This document shows, piece after piece, positions 35,603 to 48,897 of a stretch of 64,000 bases of DNA. Source of the DNA: Polytrichum commune (Eukaryota > Streptophyta > Polytrichopsida > Polytrichales > Polytrichaceae); assembly GCA_950295325.1 (NCBI GenBank), contig OX485808.1, positions 18,558,527 to 18,622,526 on the forward strand, in the 5' to 3' direction. Under the pieces are notes generated by a model, which was given only the letters and a program-made list of their open reading frames with translations, was not told where the DNA came from and did no database searches. Position 1 is the stretch's first letter. Each line of letters begins with the position of its first letter. The translations under genes were made by a program, and so were the position numbers.

Positions 35603-38600
35603 TCACAAGGGGACGTCTGATGGGTAGTCGCGTGGATGTCTAGTTACAGATTCTCGGAGCTGCTCCTCCTGCTTCCTTAAATTACTGGGAACGGTATCGT
35701 ACACGTCTGTGAAAAGATTGGACAGAGCGGGTTTCTTCCTAGGGCCGGCATCCTGCATGGCAGCAATGACCTGCACCACCACGCCATGCAGAATTGGTTA
35801 GACATAATTTAAGGTGCATTACCTCACATGAGGTCCAAAAAGAAACTTCATGATCGCTAGCAGACTCAGAGTGAGGCTTGACTAGTGTAGATGTTCTTAA
35901 ATGTACATGACTTTTGATGCTTGCATCGAAGTGCCTTTGATTCCCGGTCCCACGGAACACTGTTATGAAGATTAAGAATGCTATGGAAAGTATATTGGAT
36001 TTGTGGTCATGGTACTGATTGTGCGAACCTGTGTGCGTGCTTCAGCTCGCAGTTTCTGCTCTTCTTCTGCGTCCCACCAGCCTTGTCCTTCCAACCAGCG
36101 CTGGAATCGCAACACAGGATCCCGCACTGTCTTCCAGTGCTGCATTTCGTCACCCTTGCGGTACTTGCCAGAATCATCAGATGTTGAATGATGGCCCACC
36201 CGGTAAGTCAGTGCCTGCATTGAAATCAGTTATTTTACCCTCACTCTCTTCACAGGATCTAAAATAAATTCTGAAGTGCAAAAACCCTTGAGGACATGTT
36301 TGAGATTAGAGAAAGATAAATTTTCCTCTCACAGTGCTTGCTGCTTCAGTGTCTCTGCATATGATGTCCTGTTACCTCAATGAGGATGGGACGGCGTTCT
36401 TCAACAGCCATTTTGCGTGCAGCTTTAATAGTGGCGTACATGGCCAACGCATCGTTGCCATCCACACGGATGCTCCGCATACCATATGCTTGACCTTTTG
36501 CAACAACCCCATCACCTGTTCATGTGAAGTCCACAGAATAAGAAGGTGAAGGAGAAAGTAGCGCAATCAATTGGGCAGTCTTCTTTCACCACTTTGAAGA
36601 AATTAAAGAAACGAAAAGGTGGGAAGTACTTTTAAACTGCTCTGAAGCTGGGGTGCTGATTGCAAATCCGTTGTTTCGGCAGATGAACAAGACAGGGGCT
36701 TCCAACACTGCTGCAAAGTTCATTGCACCATGGAAATCCCCCTGCATCACAACAAACCAAACTTTGATATTCAGCTCTCAAGCACCATTCCAACTCTCAA
36801 GGTATTAAAAAAATAAAAATGCACGAGAGATATTACGAAGGTTCAGTCACATCTTTTCAGTCTGCTTTACAACAAGTGTCGAGGTTTCCCGTGACTACAA
36901 AACTAAGGTGGGTTGATTTACCTCACTAGAAGCACCTTCACCAAAAAACGTTGCTGTGCATGTAGGCTTGTTATCCATCTTCAAAGCATATGCAGCACCT
37001 ACTGCATGAGGAAGCTGTGTTCTGCACGACAACTGATTGAGTGAGGACTACCACTTTCTTGCTATCAGGGCAGCCTCAATGCCTTGCGAATCTTGTGAGA
37101 ATCAGGAAGGAAGAAGTAATGTGTGCACTTGAAATGAGTTCACTTTCGCTTCCAATTACTTCAGTGATGATGTACCCAGATACTAATCTTTTGACTTAGT
37201 TAATTTGTCAATATCTCAACTTTCTGTACAGGCTGATACATATATAACACCCTGTTTTGAAAATTGATAATGAATAAGCATTTGGGTTTCAGAAAAAATA
37301 CGCTATTGGGGATGAGACGGTGGGATAATTGAGCTTGCTGGAGCCATAATGAACTGGCATCTGGCGACCCTTTCCATAGTCAAGATCAGTGGAGAAACAC
37401 TGATTAGCAAATTCAGCGAGTGTGAAACCTCGCCACATTAATACTCCTGGTTCCCGGTACTGCATCAAACTCAAGTCCTATGTAGTCAGTTCTCTAGAAT
37501 ATGTGCATTGTAGCTGCATGTGGAAATTCAGATGAAGTTAACGCATGATAATCAAACTTCCATCGTGCATGAGCTTATTGTTGCACAGAGCACTCCGGGA
37601 AAATTACCAGCCTCCTGAGATCCGGTAGCGGGCCAGATATGTGCCTACTACAACCCATGGCAGGGCAACACATGTCCATTACCATACATAGTGGTCAGGC
37701 CATGACAAGTTCATCAATTATGGGTGATGGTGTGTCTTCTTGTATCCAATCACAATAAGTAGGTAATGGATGCCTACAACTGATGGCCGGGCAACACGTG
37801 TCCATCACCAAACGCACTAGTCGGCCCATGACAAGGTCATCAATTATGGATGATGATGTGTCTCATATCCAATCATGATTAGCTATGTCAACATAATCAC
37901 TTGTCCTGACTCCACAATTCAATTTATCAATTCAAAAACCGCTCGGCTTGGAGATTTTGAAGACTGAGGAGCACACCTGAGCATAGACGATATCATCATC
38001 ATGGAGCGCTGCTGCAGAGGCAATGTTGATGGCTTCCTCTCCGATCGTGGTCAAGTAAAATGAGAACCGACCTTGTCGTTGCGCTTCATAAAACAGAGCG
38101 TCCATGGTCTGGAGAGTCACCATGTTATGGTACATCCTCAGAGCAAAAGATTTTTCCATCTGCAAGTTCCACCCACACGGTTGAGAAGGATCACTCAAAA
38201 GCTGAGCATCCTCAAAGTTAGTGAGTTTCCGAAAAATCCAGATGTCGTAATAAGATGTTTGTAATAAGAATTACTATTGCTCACATTTTCTATTAGTATG
38301 GCACTCACAACTTGGAACATGAACCTTACCTCTGGAATATGAGCACCTTTGATCGGTCGTCCATAGTCGTCCAATATTCGGTAGCAGGGTACAGGTTCGT
38401 GGGGTACTGCGGACACAAACTTGAGTTCATTGATAAAACCGACCTTGGCTCCTGGAAAATCCAGCAACTGCATGGATACATCACCGTAGGTGAGGAAATA
38501 CTTCAACAACGTCTCTTATCCTCCAAAACAAGATTCATTGCAACAACAAACAGATTTATCCTTTTCAGTTGTTGTCTAAGAAGGAAGGATTTCTTTTATG

Positions 38601-39118
38601 CTCTCAGATCAATTCTGTTCAAGGGTGTCATGACATTAGTTACCCATTCCAACTTCATGCCGATCGGAGTTCATTAGGATTGAGTGCGATTTTGACTTAG
38701 AAAGATCACGACGATGGACGCGAGTAAGTTGTTCCTTCTGCTTCTAGAAGTAAATCACAAGGCCGAGTTTAAATTATTCGTCTTACAAAGGGAGAGGTCG
38801 AAAACAGACCTCGTCCAAACCATCACTTTCACTTCCTTCGCTGTCGCTCTCCTCATCTAGTGCGCCTTTGTTCTTGGCTTCCGAGCTGAACTGACACCAT
38901 GAAACTGAGTCGCTCCGAAGTTGGTGGGATGAGATATTATGGTGGTCATCAAGGATCCCCTTGAAATTCTTTAACATGGGGGCACTCGAATCGTGCCGAT
39001 GAATGTTGGATTGGTTGTAAGTGGAGAGGCCTCTCACAAGAGTCGAAGTCTTATGGTTCGAGCTGTGTAGTAGCAGGCGCCGGGAGGGTGAAAAAAAACT
39101 TGTCATGCACCTCCTCAT
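35603..39118 (-). CDS. BCKDHA: Branched-chain 2-oxoacid dehydrogenase E1 subunit alpha, mitochondrial
   Basis: Alpha subunit of the thiamine-diphosphate-dependent E1 component that decarboxylates the 2-oxo acids from Val, Leu and Ile in the mitochondrial matrix, working with E1-beta, E2 and E3. Nine exons (39,118-38,810; 38,467-38,330; 38,159-37,977; 37,459-37,302; 37,021-36,922; 36,741-36,630; 36,515-36,376; 36,214-36,029; 35,770-35,603) sum to 1,494 bases, 497 residues, phases all consistent. The N-terminus ([17 protein letters not shown]) is a typical mitochondrial presequence. Family motifs: [40 protein letters not shown], the thiamine-diphosphate motif GEG (290-292) through CRNN (317-320), and the phosphorylation loop GHHSTSDDS (387-395; S390 matches the animal regulatory serine). 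The C-terminus ends DYPSDVPL as in other plants. The gene looks intact, and the assignment is firm. Confidence 0.96.
37641..37880. repeat. Tandem duplication in intron 3 of the E1-alpha gene
   Basis: Two units of about 125 bases start near 37,643 and 37,769. Shared words are GCCTAC, GGGCAACAC(A/G)TGTCCAT, GCC(C/A)ATGACAAG or a close variant, TCATCAATTATGG and TGTGTCT...TATCCAATCA. Non-coding; it lies between exons 3 and 4. Confidence 0.75.
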
Positions 39119-39951
39119 CTTGGCGGATCACAATCTCCGCAAATTCGAGATGCGAGCCCTCAGGTAAATACACCAAAGGCTAGGTACCTACTTACCATCA
39201 AGTGCACCTGTTAAGTTACATATTCCATGTTCCAAATTATGACATCAAAGGTCGAGAGTGGGAATCCCAATAAAGCTCCCTCTGATTCGTCGCCAAGTCC
39301 CTTGTTTCTTCAAAGATATAACTCGGTCACCTATTTTTTCCAATCGGAAACCTATATTTGAAAGTGTGTGGTTAGGTGTGGATCTAAGAACGGACATCCA
39401 TCAGAAAGACACATGTTTAAAAGAGATGTTTAAAAGAGATCGGACTAAGTCCTCAAATTCTGCTAATTACTGTAGGCTTGATAATCAACATGATTAGGGT
39501 CACCTATATGATCATGCAGGAAGAAAGACAATTATCACTTTGATAGTGAGCAAGATATTCATGTGAGCTCCTTGTTTCCAGGACGGACTAGGAAGTTAAG
39601 TGACCTAATTCGGTCTCTTATTTGAATCAAACACCTATATCTGAGCAGTGGTGTGTGGTTTAGGTGTGGATCTTAGAATAGGCATTCAAACGTATGTAAA
39701 AGAGATCGGACTACGTGCTAAAGTTTGTTAATTATTCTAAGCTTAATAGTCAACACAATTCGAGGACCTGTATGATAATTTTAGTTAGACAGAGAATCTT
39801 TACTTGGATAATGCACAAAATATTCATATGAGCTCTGAAGATCATGAGGACTTCATGAGAAATTGGGGCGTCGATCTGGATTAGCTAATAATCTCATACT
39901 AATCGCTTCGCTATATCCTAGGAGAAGTGGGCTGATAAAAAGAGATCCGAT
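39119..39951. repeat. Dispersed repeat family, copies 3 and 4 in tandem
   Basis: Two forward copies of the family seen at 12,870 lie at about 39,300-39,515 and 39,595-39,785. Both contain CACCTATAT or CCTATAT near the start, TAGGTGTGGATCT, AAAAGAGATCGGACTA, and a TAATAGTCAACA-like word near the end. They lie just upstream of the E1-alpha start codon, so they may lie within or next to its promoter. Confidence 0.6.
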
Positions 39952-40760
39952 TTAGGCCCACGTCCCTTTGAGAAACACCCACCAATTAATTTTCTTGCGC
40001 CTCGGAGCAATTCCCGCATTCAATTCTGTTCCCAAAATCCTGCACTCCTTGAGTGTCTCCTTGTTGTTTCGCTGCAAGGCGATCGGAACGACGGAACTAT
40101 CTGGAAAAGCCACAAGCAAACTCTGAGAAATTGGAAGGTCGATTGCCGCAATAGTGAGCAAAAGTATCATCGTCAAGAAACAAGATACAATTCCAGGTAC
40201 CCCAGAATGGAACCCGGTCGAAGGCGAAACAAGGGAATGAAAGAACCTCGTTCTCTCTCAATTTCTATCTAGTAACAAGTTTGAAATTGAAAGTAGAACA
40301 CGAAAGATGTACAACATTTTGCACCAATTTAGATGTGAGATTCTCAGGAACCTCCGATGATTGTCCAATTCCTTCTTGCAAATTCTAGTCATGTCTCTAT
40401 CTATATCAAGCAATTGCAACTACAGGGTGTAAGAAAACAGAGTATTCCTTCGAGAGCCGTACAAGAACAGATGAGAGAAATCTATGGAGTTTTTGGGTGA
40501 ACCATCACAGGAATCGAGAGAAAGTTTTGGCCGAAAAGTCGATGAACCGCTCGGAAATTTTTCTTGAGATTGGAGGGGTGAAGAGGGGGGAATTTTGGTG
40601 TGAGGAGAGGATTGTGATAGAATTTGGCGATGGAGGAGGAGGAGGAGAAGGTCGAGGTGGTGTGCGGGAGGCGAAGAGCACGTGAGACGATGAAGAGGCC
40701 AGGATGCCACGTCGGATACTGACTAGATGCCATGTCAGCTGGATGCATCCATCATCCATT
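39952..40760 (-). other. Two unassigned open frames upstream of the E1-alpha gene
   Basis: On the minus strand a frame at 40,748-40,482 has a Ser/His/Leu-rich start that resembles an organelle-targeting peptide. A second at 40,176-39,952 is hydrophobic at its start (MTMILLLTIAAI). They could be exons of one small gene, but I found no convincing splice sites joining them and recognise neither. Alternatively this is a 5' untranslated or promoter region. Treat as hypothetical. Confidence 0.2.
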
Positions 40761-41580
40761 CGGAGTCTTTGGGATCACAACTAAAGATAAAAAGGCCTTA
40801 TGGGGTCACTCTTCTTACTGATCGGATACCTATATGGCAATAATTGTAGTGAAGAACGGGTACTAAAACTACATGTGTGACGATGGGATTTGACTATGCA
40901 CACATACCTATATATGATTCATTCTATGTTCAATTATGAGCAATTGTTAACCTAATCAAGATGGCCTATGTGACCGCTTAAAGAGAAAGAGAATCCTCAC
41001 TTGACCTCTTATAGTTTCTGTCTTTCAACTTCACAAGGCATTACTCATGCTATAGCTTGAGGTCTCCTTTCTATCAAGGGACGGCTACTAATTTTGATGG
41101 AATCCCAGGAGATGAGATTCGGTCAATCGGTAGTTAGATCTGACAATAGTTGTCATGTGTCAAGGTGGACCTGAGCAGCTTGTGCCGGCCCCACACATCA
41201 AGTCAATTGGTTTGTTTGCTTCTTGTTTTGATATAAATTTTAGTATGTTGTTTGGTAACCGAAGGAAGGAGTGGCCAAACTGCTAGTTCACACTTGTGAA
41301 TGAACTTGGGTGGTCCGATATAAGAGGGGTATGGTTCTCTCAAAAATCCCAAGATTCTCGGCAGTAGGGGTGCAACATCCTAGTTCTAAGTAATGTTATG
41401 CAATTCTAAAAGTTGAAATGACAATCGTCATTATTTGCAATTGGGAATCAAATGACAATTCCCAATAGGGCAAATCTCTTCCCAATAAAAAATATATTTG
41501 AATAGGTGATGAATCTTCCAACTCAACCCAACCTTTTGACCCAACCTTCTCACTACAAGGATCAACAGTCGTTGCCATTG

Positions 41581-41800
41581 CACTAAATATGATATTTAGT
41601 CTCACTTACTATTCAGAGTTACACATTCCTATATCTTTTTCCTATCAATGTATTATTTTACCTAGTAAAGATGTTAATGCTCTATAATGTCCAAACAACC
41701 AATTTGACCTTTTTGGGTAAAAAATGATATAGGTAATAAACAATGATAGCGTTGTGTAATTCCAACTAGTAAGTAACACTAAATATTATTTTTAGTATAG
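41581..41800 (-). mobile_element. Palindromic-end MITE, copy B (220 bases, reverse)
   Basis: The reverse complement aligns end to end with the element at 21,147-21,364. Shared internal words are AATTGGTTGTTTGGACATTA, GCATTAACATCTTTAC and AAAAAGATATAGGAA. Both ends carry the ACTAAATAT...ATATTTAGT palindrome. The two copies differ by scattered substitutions and small indels, so neither is very young. Confidence 0.8.
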
Positions 41801-43698
41801 TTATGTGCCAATACAAAAGGGCTACAACGCATAATTTAAGTATTCAAATCCATCTATACTAATAGGTTTGGCACTTTGAATACCTAAACCATACCTTCTT
41901 ATGGCAAAGAACCAATGGGCATGATTTCACAATCTTTGCAATGGGAGAATCCACTACATGGTTGTTGCCTAAACTCACTATCTTAACTTATTCTACCACA
42001 TATTGGCGCTTCTCATGAGTTTTCTCCCAAAACAATGATCCCAAAGTTGAATTGCCGTTGCCCCCCTCAACTTGGGTTGTGTTCATCACTCGTAGCCAAT
42101 TGAGAAGATAGTTGTAATGCAATTTTTTTGACCATAGCCTCTTAGTAAGTAGAAAAACTTAGCAAATGATAAATTAAATGAAATGACAAATAAAAATATT
42201 CTAAAGAAAGTTAGTAAGGCTAATAGTGGGAGGCAAGGGAGTTCCGGGAGGTTGTAACTACATGCAGTGCCCGAGGGATAAGAAAGCTATAGCCAGGATG
42301 CAACGACATTTCTTGTTAAATCTACTAAGGCCATAGTTGTATAGTAATAGGCTATAGGCGAGAGAGTTGAGAGGAATTAAGCATAGATAGATGAGAGATT
42401 ATGAATGTGTCATTAGCACATGTGGATGGGGGAACAAACATCAATGCAGGATGATAAGATTCGGAATGTAGCATTGTTTATTTTGTGATAGGAGGATGTA
42501 CACTAATGTGCTAGAGTAGAATTGAGAATTTGAGCAAGCCTTGTTAGCCTTGCATTTGATATGTGAATAGGTATAATTTGTATAAATGTGCAAGTTGTAA
42601 ATTTTTTTTGCTTATGAGTCTAGCGAATGGAAATAAACAAAGTATGAATGAGATAAATAAAGTAAGAGTAAGAAACTTCAATTATTAGAGTATAAGGAAG
42701 ATGAGAAGAATTACATGAGCGAAATGCAAGGAACAAAAGCGTTGACGCTTAATAGATGAGGAATCAAGATGGAATTAGGAGTCGAAGAGTCACATTATGA
42801 ACCAAGTATTAAAGAGGGACAATTTGGTAAATGAATCGACCAAAATAAAAGAGAAAATTAATCCAAAGGCAATAGTTCCAAACATTGGCACATTGCTAAA
42901 ACCACAATCAAATGAGAGTCAATGACATTGAGGAGCAATAAGTAAGGGCGACAAAATAACGTCCAAGAACTTAGAAGGAGAATGAATTGTCAACAAGATA
43001 CCGAACCAAGAGTATAGCGAGAGACAAGACATAGCCAAGAGCGATAAGAGAAAAATTCACAAAGGGAGAAAGATGGATGAGATAAGCTCGGGGGGGGGGG
43101 GGGGCAGTGTGTTAAAAAGTTAAGGATACAGGTGCAAACAACCACTATTTTATAGGGGGGTATTACTTTCAATTCTCTTCTTTTTTTCACATGCTATCAT
43201 TATGTAAATTTCTACTTTGGGTTAATAGAAAAATGGCTTGCATTACTTATAATTCCAAATTACCTATTATTCCATACCCTATAGTGCTTTAAAGATGTCC
43301 AGTGCCATTTTTGATACCCTATATTACTCTTAAGTCCATTTATAATTTTTTGCCCCCATGTTTTTAAAATACCCTATCATTTGTTCGCACGTATATTGCT
43401 ACTCCAACCAATGACTACCCCCCCCCCCCCGAGGAGATAAGTAAATGAAGAACAATGAAGGAGAAATAGCCATAAATTTGTTAGGGCGATAAGCATGTAA
43501 TGGAAATGATGTGATGTCCGTAATAGGTTAGAAAGGGACAAGACAAATAATGTAGTAATAATCATGATGACATTTGGTCGGCAAGAAGTCAAACCAAAAC
43601 GAACCTACCTTGATATGATTATGTACAAGAATTTGTGATGATTTGTATTAGGTAAGGCTAAGAGTTAATGCTAGTTGACTTATGATTAAATGGATGTA

Positions 43699-43711
43699 GT
43701 GTGTGTGTGTC

Positions 43712-43744
<33 letters not shown>
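43699..43744. repeat. Compound (TG)n(TA)n(TG)n microsatellite
   Basis: A GT tract, a TA tract and a second GT tract follow each other over about 46 bases. Confidence 0.9.
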
Positions 43745-45518
43745 TTGTTTTGGAGATATTGTAGAGTTTGAGCAAACCATTGTGAGTTGTGTGGAAATTG
43801 AGGATAAAATATAAGTGAATTTCCAATTGAATGAAGACAAAGGAACTAAAGAGGCACTTTAAGTTGTGTTTGGATTTGATTACAAATCATTTAATCAAGG
43901 AAAGATAACTAACCCTAAACGGATGAAAATCCTTTGGAAGATTATGGTCAACACAAAAGACTATTACCGATACAAAGACCATTGCCAAAGTTGAAAGAGC
44001 TCCACAATTGACGTAGAAGCATGTCATTAAGTTGTAAAGGTTGTCAGATAAGACGGACCCACAAACAACTAAGAATGTATGACTGAACCTTAAGAGGGTA
44101 AATAATGAGTGATGAACCTTATCACATAAAAAGTTGAAGGAAAGAACCTTAAATTGTTATGGAATTCCTTACACCAATGTGACATTCAATCCTTGTAGAC
44201 ATTAAAAACACGATATTCAATATTTTGAGAGAGTGGGATCCTCTCAAAATAATATTGGCCATTTGGACACCTAAAAGTCATGTTAGGTTGATAAATACTA
44301 GATTATACTTCAGACGTGTAGTTTCCATTAAAATGAGAGTATGTTAAGCTAGGAAATCTTGGGTGAGCATCTTTGGATGGGCCTAAAAAAAATGCAGTAT
44401 AGGGTATGGTTTTGTTAAAGTACCTCCACCCCTCCACCCTAGCCCCAAAAATCCACCAATTTTTAACCCCTTGGGACCCAATTTGCTTGTTTCATATATT
44501 TATTTCATGTTATGTCTCACTTATGTATTTATGTGTATTTTTCTTTGGGCAAACTAGGGTAGGATGGACCTTTGCAAGGAGTTTCTATTTCAATATATGC
44601 ACCTACAAATTGCATATGAGGACATGTTACCGGTGTTTGTCTCCCCCCCCCCCAAACAAGAAAAGGAATTGTTACTTTTGAATCTATCGAATGTTTGCAT
44701 GTATGATATTGCCAAATTTTTTACATCAAATCCGTATGCACGTAGATGTTCATAACTAGTTGGTGTTCAATATACCCACGTGGCATTATTGATATAACCC
44801 TAAAGCAATATCATGTTTGCATCCATAGCGTATATGAACCATAAAAATCAGTAACATGAAGGCAATTGGCCGTTAAAAAATTGCACTACATGTAGTAAGA
44901 GTCGAGGAGCACTATTATAAGAGCAGTGAGCAATGAATTTCATAAATACAAATTTCTAAAAATAACCCCCAAGAAAATTCAGAAACTACGAAAATAGTTG
45001 GTGGATGCCACCATTTAGACTCAATTAAGTGATAGCATTTTTCTTGGATTTCTTCTTAAGGGATCTCACAAGGTTTTGAGCTTGGACCCTTCACAAACAT
45101 TACACCACAACACCCACCAACCAACTTACTCAGCCCCAAGGTGACCAAATCCACATGACCATTGCCTTTATGTCATAATAAAGTGAATGGGGAGTTTCAA
45201 CATATTATAATTGTCCAAGCAAATGCCTAAGTATATTGTAAAATGCCAAAAAGAGGATGTGGCACAAGGGATTGCTATAAAGTTTTTGAGATGATAATAG
45301 AGTCAACAAAAACTTATGATCACATGCCAAGTATTGAGAATGTTGTACACAAAATGGGTCAAATCTTTAGTAATAATGGGAAATTGCTCACAAAAATACA
45401 AGTCCACACGTTTGGGGTAATTTTTTTTGCATGCTATAATTCATGCATTGTCACACCTCCAACAACATAATATTCAATCCAACCCTATCCTATCCAATCC
45501 AAACAAAAATATGGCGGA

Positions 45519-47236
45519 TGGTACAATCTAACCTCATTATTACGACACTCGTTTATACAACACCCTCAATATTACGACACATTTTTGCACGACCAAACTT
45601 TTTAGTTCAAAACTCCCTCTTTTATACAACTACAACACTCGATAATATGACATTTAGAATCTTTGTTTTGTTATATTAAAGAGGTAATTAATTCTAAAAA
45701 AATCCTTTCATCTATGTTATGTACATCTAAAATACATCCATTTTCACTTGGGAACTACTTGGGAACTACTTGGGGACTTCACTTATCATTGGGAACTTAA
45801 CGATAATTAGGGATACTAGTGTAGAATGGACATGGTTAGGGTTAGAGTGGCCTCCTTCTTATTCTTTTGTCAGATTATGAGCCTAAAGATGTTTACAACA
45901 TGAATGAGATTGGATTGTATTTTAGAGCACATCCAAATAAAAGATTAGCACAAGGGAAAGTGAAGGGTCAGAAGTTACAAAAGGAGCGTGTAACACTTGC
46001 TCTTGTTGTTAATTCAATTGGGACTCATAAGTTGGAGTTGCTTGTGATTTATACAACCAAGCAACCACGATGTTTTGGAAGGTGGCAACCTCATGAGTAT
46101 ATTCGGTGGCACTCAAATAAAACAACTTGGATGAAGGGAAATATATTTAAAGCTTGGATTTTGCAACTCATCAATCAGTTCAAAATCAAAAAGTGACTAT
46201 GATTTTGGATAATGCATCTTCACATGTTGTTAGCTTTGCCAAAGTTGGTAAGTCTCGTGGATTTTCAACCTTGGAATTGAGCAACATGACTTTGGTATTC
46301 CTTCCTCCCAATGTTACAAGCGTAGTTCAACCTTTGGATCAAGGTATAATAGCATCTTTCAAAATTTAATACAAGAAGAAACTTTTGCAGTGGGTTTTAT
46401 CACAATATGAGATTCTACATTGAAGGACTTAAGGAAGGTGGTGCCCAACATCATATAGGCTATCATGTGGAGTTATGAAGTATGAAGTGAGTTGGATGCA
46501 TAGATAGCTAAGAATTGTTGGAGAATGGCGCGTATATTACCTCCAACATAAAATGTTGATTTTGCCCTAGTTGATGAAAGGGAGAAGAATAGAATGCAAG
46601 AAGAATAAGATGAATTTGGTGCTTTGATTTCAAAGTTGCGATTGGGTGATGATGAGATGTCAATCGAGACTTACATTCATATGGAAGGGGAAGAGATTGT
46701 TGAGCTAGAATTGAGTATTGATGAGTTGATGGATGTTGTTTTGGGAATTAATTAATATGCACAAGGCTTTGATTTTAATGTTGATCTACATTAAGTAGAT
46801 GTGGATGATGTTGCTCCACCTACAATAAAGCTTAGTGATGCTAAACGTCATGCATCATTCTTGTCTAATTTCTTATTAGACAACTCTTTACATTTTGGTG
46901 TTAATAAAATTATTAGTTTTCAAAAACTAGTAGGAAATTTAGATAAAATTACAATTGCTAACTCTGGTAGGCAACACCAAAGATCTTTGAACTTCTGTTT
47001 CAAGAGTTTTTGAGAATATTTGTATTTGTTTGGATTTAAAATTTATTATTTCATACAATATATATTTGCTTAAACTCGTTGTATATTTTTGAAGCTCATA
47101 TTGCTTATGTTTTTGTATTCCCTCGATAGTACGACAATTTTAGGCCAACTATCATATTAACGAGAAAATGACACCTCGATAATACAACATTTTTTGTGTT
47201 TCCCAAACGTGTCATACTAAAGAGGGAGAACATTAT
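45519..47236 (+). mobile_element. Degenerate pogo/Tigger-like DNA transposon
   Basis: Two overlapping frames carry the DDE domain of a pogo/Tigger (CENP-B/jerky-type) transposase. Frame one (about 45,867-46,190) has VYNMNEIGLYFR, QKERVTLALVVN, TKQPRCFGRW and IFKAWILQL. Frame two (about 46,154-46,369) has MILDNASSHV and NVTSVVQPLDQGII. The first catalytic aspartate, normally in an NMDETGL context, is Asn here. A one-base frameshift separates the frames near 46,185, and later stops interrupt the tail (WVLSQYE, then 46,600-47,010). The N-terminal DNA-binding domains are missing. Both ends are rich in CTCGATAATACGAC-like words (45,540-45,660 and 47,120-47,230), typical subterminal repeats of this group; the outer limits are approximate. 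Inactive. Confidence 0.8.
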
Positions 47237-48897
47237 TGACACCTATCTAAATATCTACAAACTATATGCAACCTAATCATCAAGATCACACACTCTACCA
47301 CATCATTGTCTACGTAAGGATTATGACCAATTTGGGCAAACCTATAGGTAGGAGTTGGCATTGATGCGTTTGTCATAACCTGAGCCATATTCTTCACATA
47401 TACACACTACAACAGAACACGTCTTTTACAACAGGGTTTTTCAACTTCTACAAGTGAAAAAACCCGGACTTTACTGACGTGGAAAACGACCAGTCGCTTC
47501 GGACAAGAAGTAAAGTGTGCCTGTACAGGCAAACCATTATGTGGAGAATTCATGATTTCCTTTTTTTGCAAAACCAAATTATCATTGTTGGAATGCAAAT
47601 CAAAATGAACAAATACAAGTTACCAGAATCTATGTTAAAATTGTAAAACTTACATACGCAATTGATTTTTCCTTACAACCTTCTTCACAAGCTCTTCATC
47701 AGAATTGTCGTCAACAATTTGTGGCTCCAACAATGGGCTTTGACACTGGATCATGCAAAGGAGACAAAATGGTATAAAATAGCGTCAAGTCCTCCTTTGT
47801 ATGTGATTAGATGGCGACCATTGCGTTTGCACACATGAATAAACGCACCTGCCAATGAAACATGTGTTGAGTCAATTAATCTACACAAGTGTGACATATT
47901 TGGATTGAAAAATTTAAGGATTGATGAAGCAAAAAACAAAGACCAACCTTATTTTGCTCAATTTAGCTTGTAAGCAAATGGTTGTTTATAGTCAGACAAC
48001 TCCAAAAAAAGAAGTGGGTCAAGCAACCAAGAAGAAATTGTGCATGGGAATTAGACACCTCCATCTAGAAGATCTTTGTGTGGAAATTAGACAACTCCAA
48101 CTTGAATATATGAATATGAGTTAGACAACTCCCAGCAGATGGATGTTATTTATGGGACGTAATTAAAACACTCTCACCGAATAAATGGATCTAGTTGGAA
48201 TTTGTTTTTTCCAAGTAGAAGAATAGATGAATCAATCAAGTTGGAATTAGACGATACTAATTAGAAGAATAGACGAATGCATTAAGTTGGAATTAGATAG
48301 TTCCAACTAGTGGATTGTGATTAAGCCAAAATATAGAAGATTCGTAATAAAACCAAAATTATAGTTATGAATAGAATACTTTTACTATATGAGAAATAGA
48401 AAGTAAAAGTAGTGTTTTGGCATAAAAGGGAGTTGGGGGAAGGAGAGAAGATCTTAAGCTCAGGTGGTTCAAGCTCATAGTAATCACAATATTGTGTTTA
48501 AGTTGTAAAGCTTTGTTAATTTACAAAGTTTGAAAGTTCACAATATTGGTGTCTCATGTGCATTCATGATTCTATTTGTCTTGTCTAAAAGAGGAACGTA
48601 ACAACAAGCCACTAAAAAATACTTAGTACAACCGAAACAATTTGAAAGTATGTTAAAAACCAACATGTAGATGCGTAGGCATCAAGGACAACAAATAGAG
48701 GTGTTGCCAAAGCCTCAATCAAAATTTGCATAGATTCAAAGTTCTTTCTCTAGCACCTCTCCATGACACTTTCCCGTTCATAAGTTGCATGCTCATGGAT
48801 GTGAGAATAAACTTTATGTGTAGTGCCTCAACATCCAGCTCAAACTTCGCATCATTCTTTTGAAAAGCAAACCTTGACATGGAATTCAAATGAACAC
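47237..48897. other. Intergenic, repeat-derived, no gene seen
   Basis: No gene is supported. A CACTACAACAGAA word at about 47,405, followed by a C/G-balanced stretch, resembles the end of a CACTA transposon, but no matching end was found. The array at 47,988-48,320 is listed separately. Confidence 0.4.
47988..48320. repeat. Degenerate tandem repeats based on GGAATTAGACAACTCC
   Basis: Units of variable length (about 38-60 bases) repeat the words GGAATTAGACA, ACTCCAA and AGAAGA(T/A). Copies start near 47,998, 48,050, 48,084, 48,116, 48,251 and 48,288. AT-rich and non-coding. Confidence 0.55.

Larger units (their letters stand above)
40761..45518. other. AT-rich intergenic stretch with homopolymer tracts, no gene seen
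   Basis: Apart from the MITE at 41,581 and the microsatellite at 43,699 this stretch holds decayed AT-rich sequence. G or C runs of ten or more occur near 43,090, 43,418 and 44,643. The frame at 45,243-45,470 is unrecognised and lies just outside the Tigger-like element. Confidence 0.5.

Noticed and set aside
47405-47530. Possible CACTA transposon end (CACTACAACAGAA)
   Set aside because: No matching inverted end or transposase was found within the window.
47988-48320. Regularly recurring words that might suggest a CRISPR array
   Set aside because: Unit lengths vary, repeats are degenerate, and the genome is eukaryotic.
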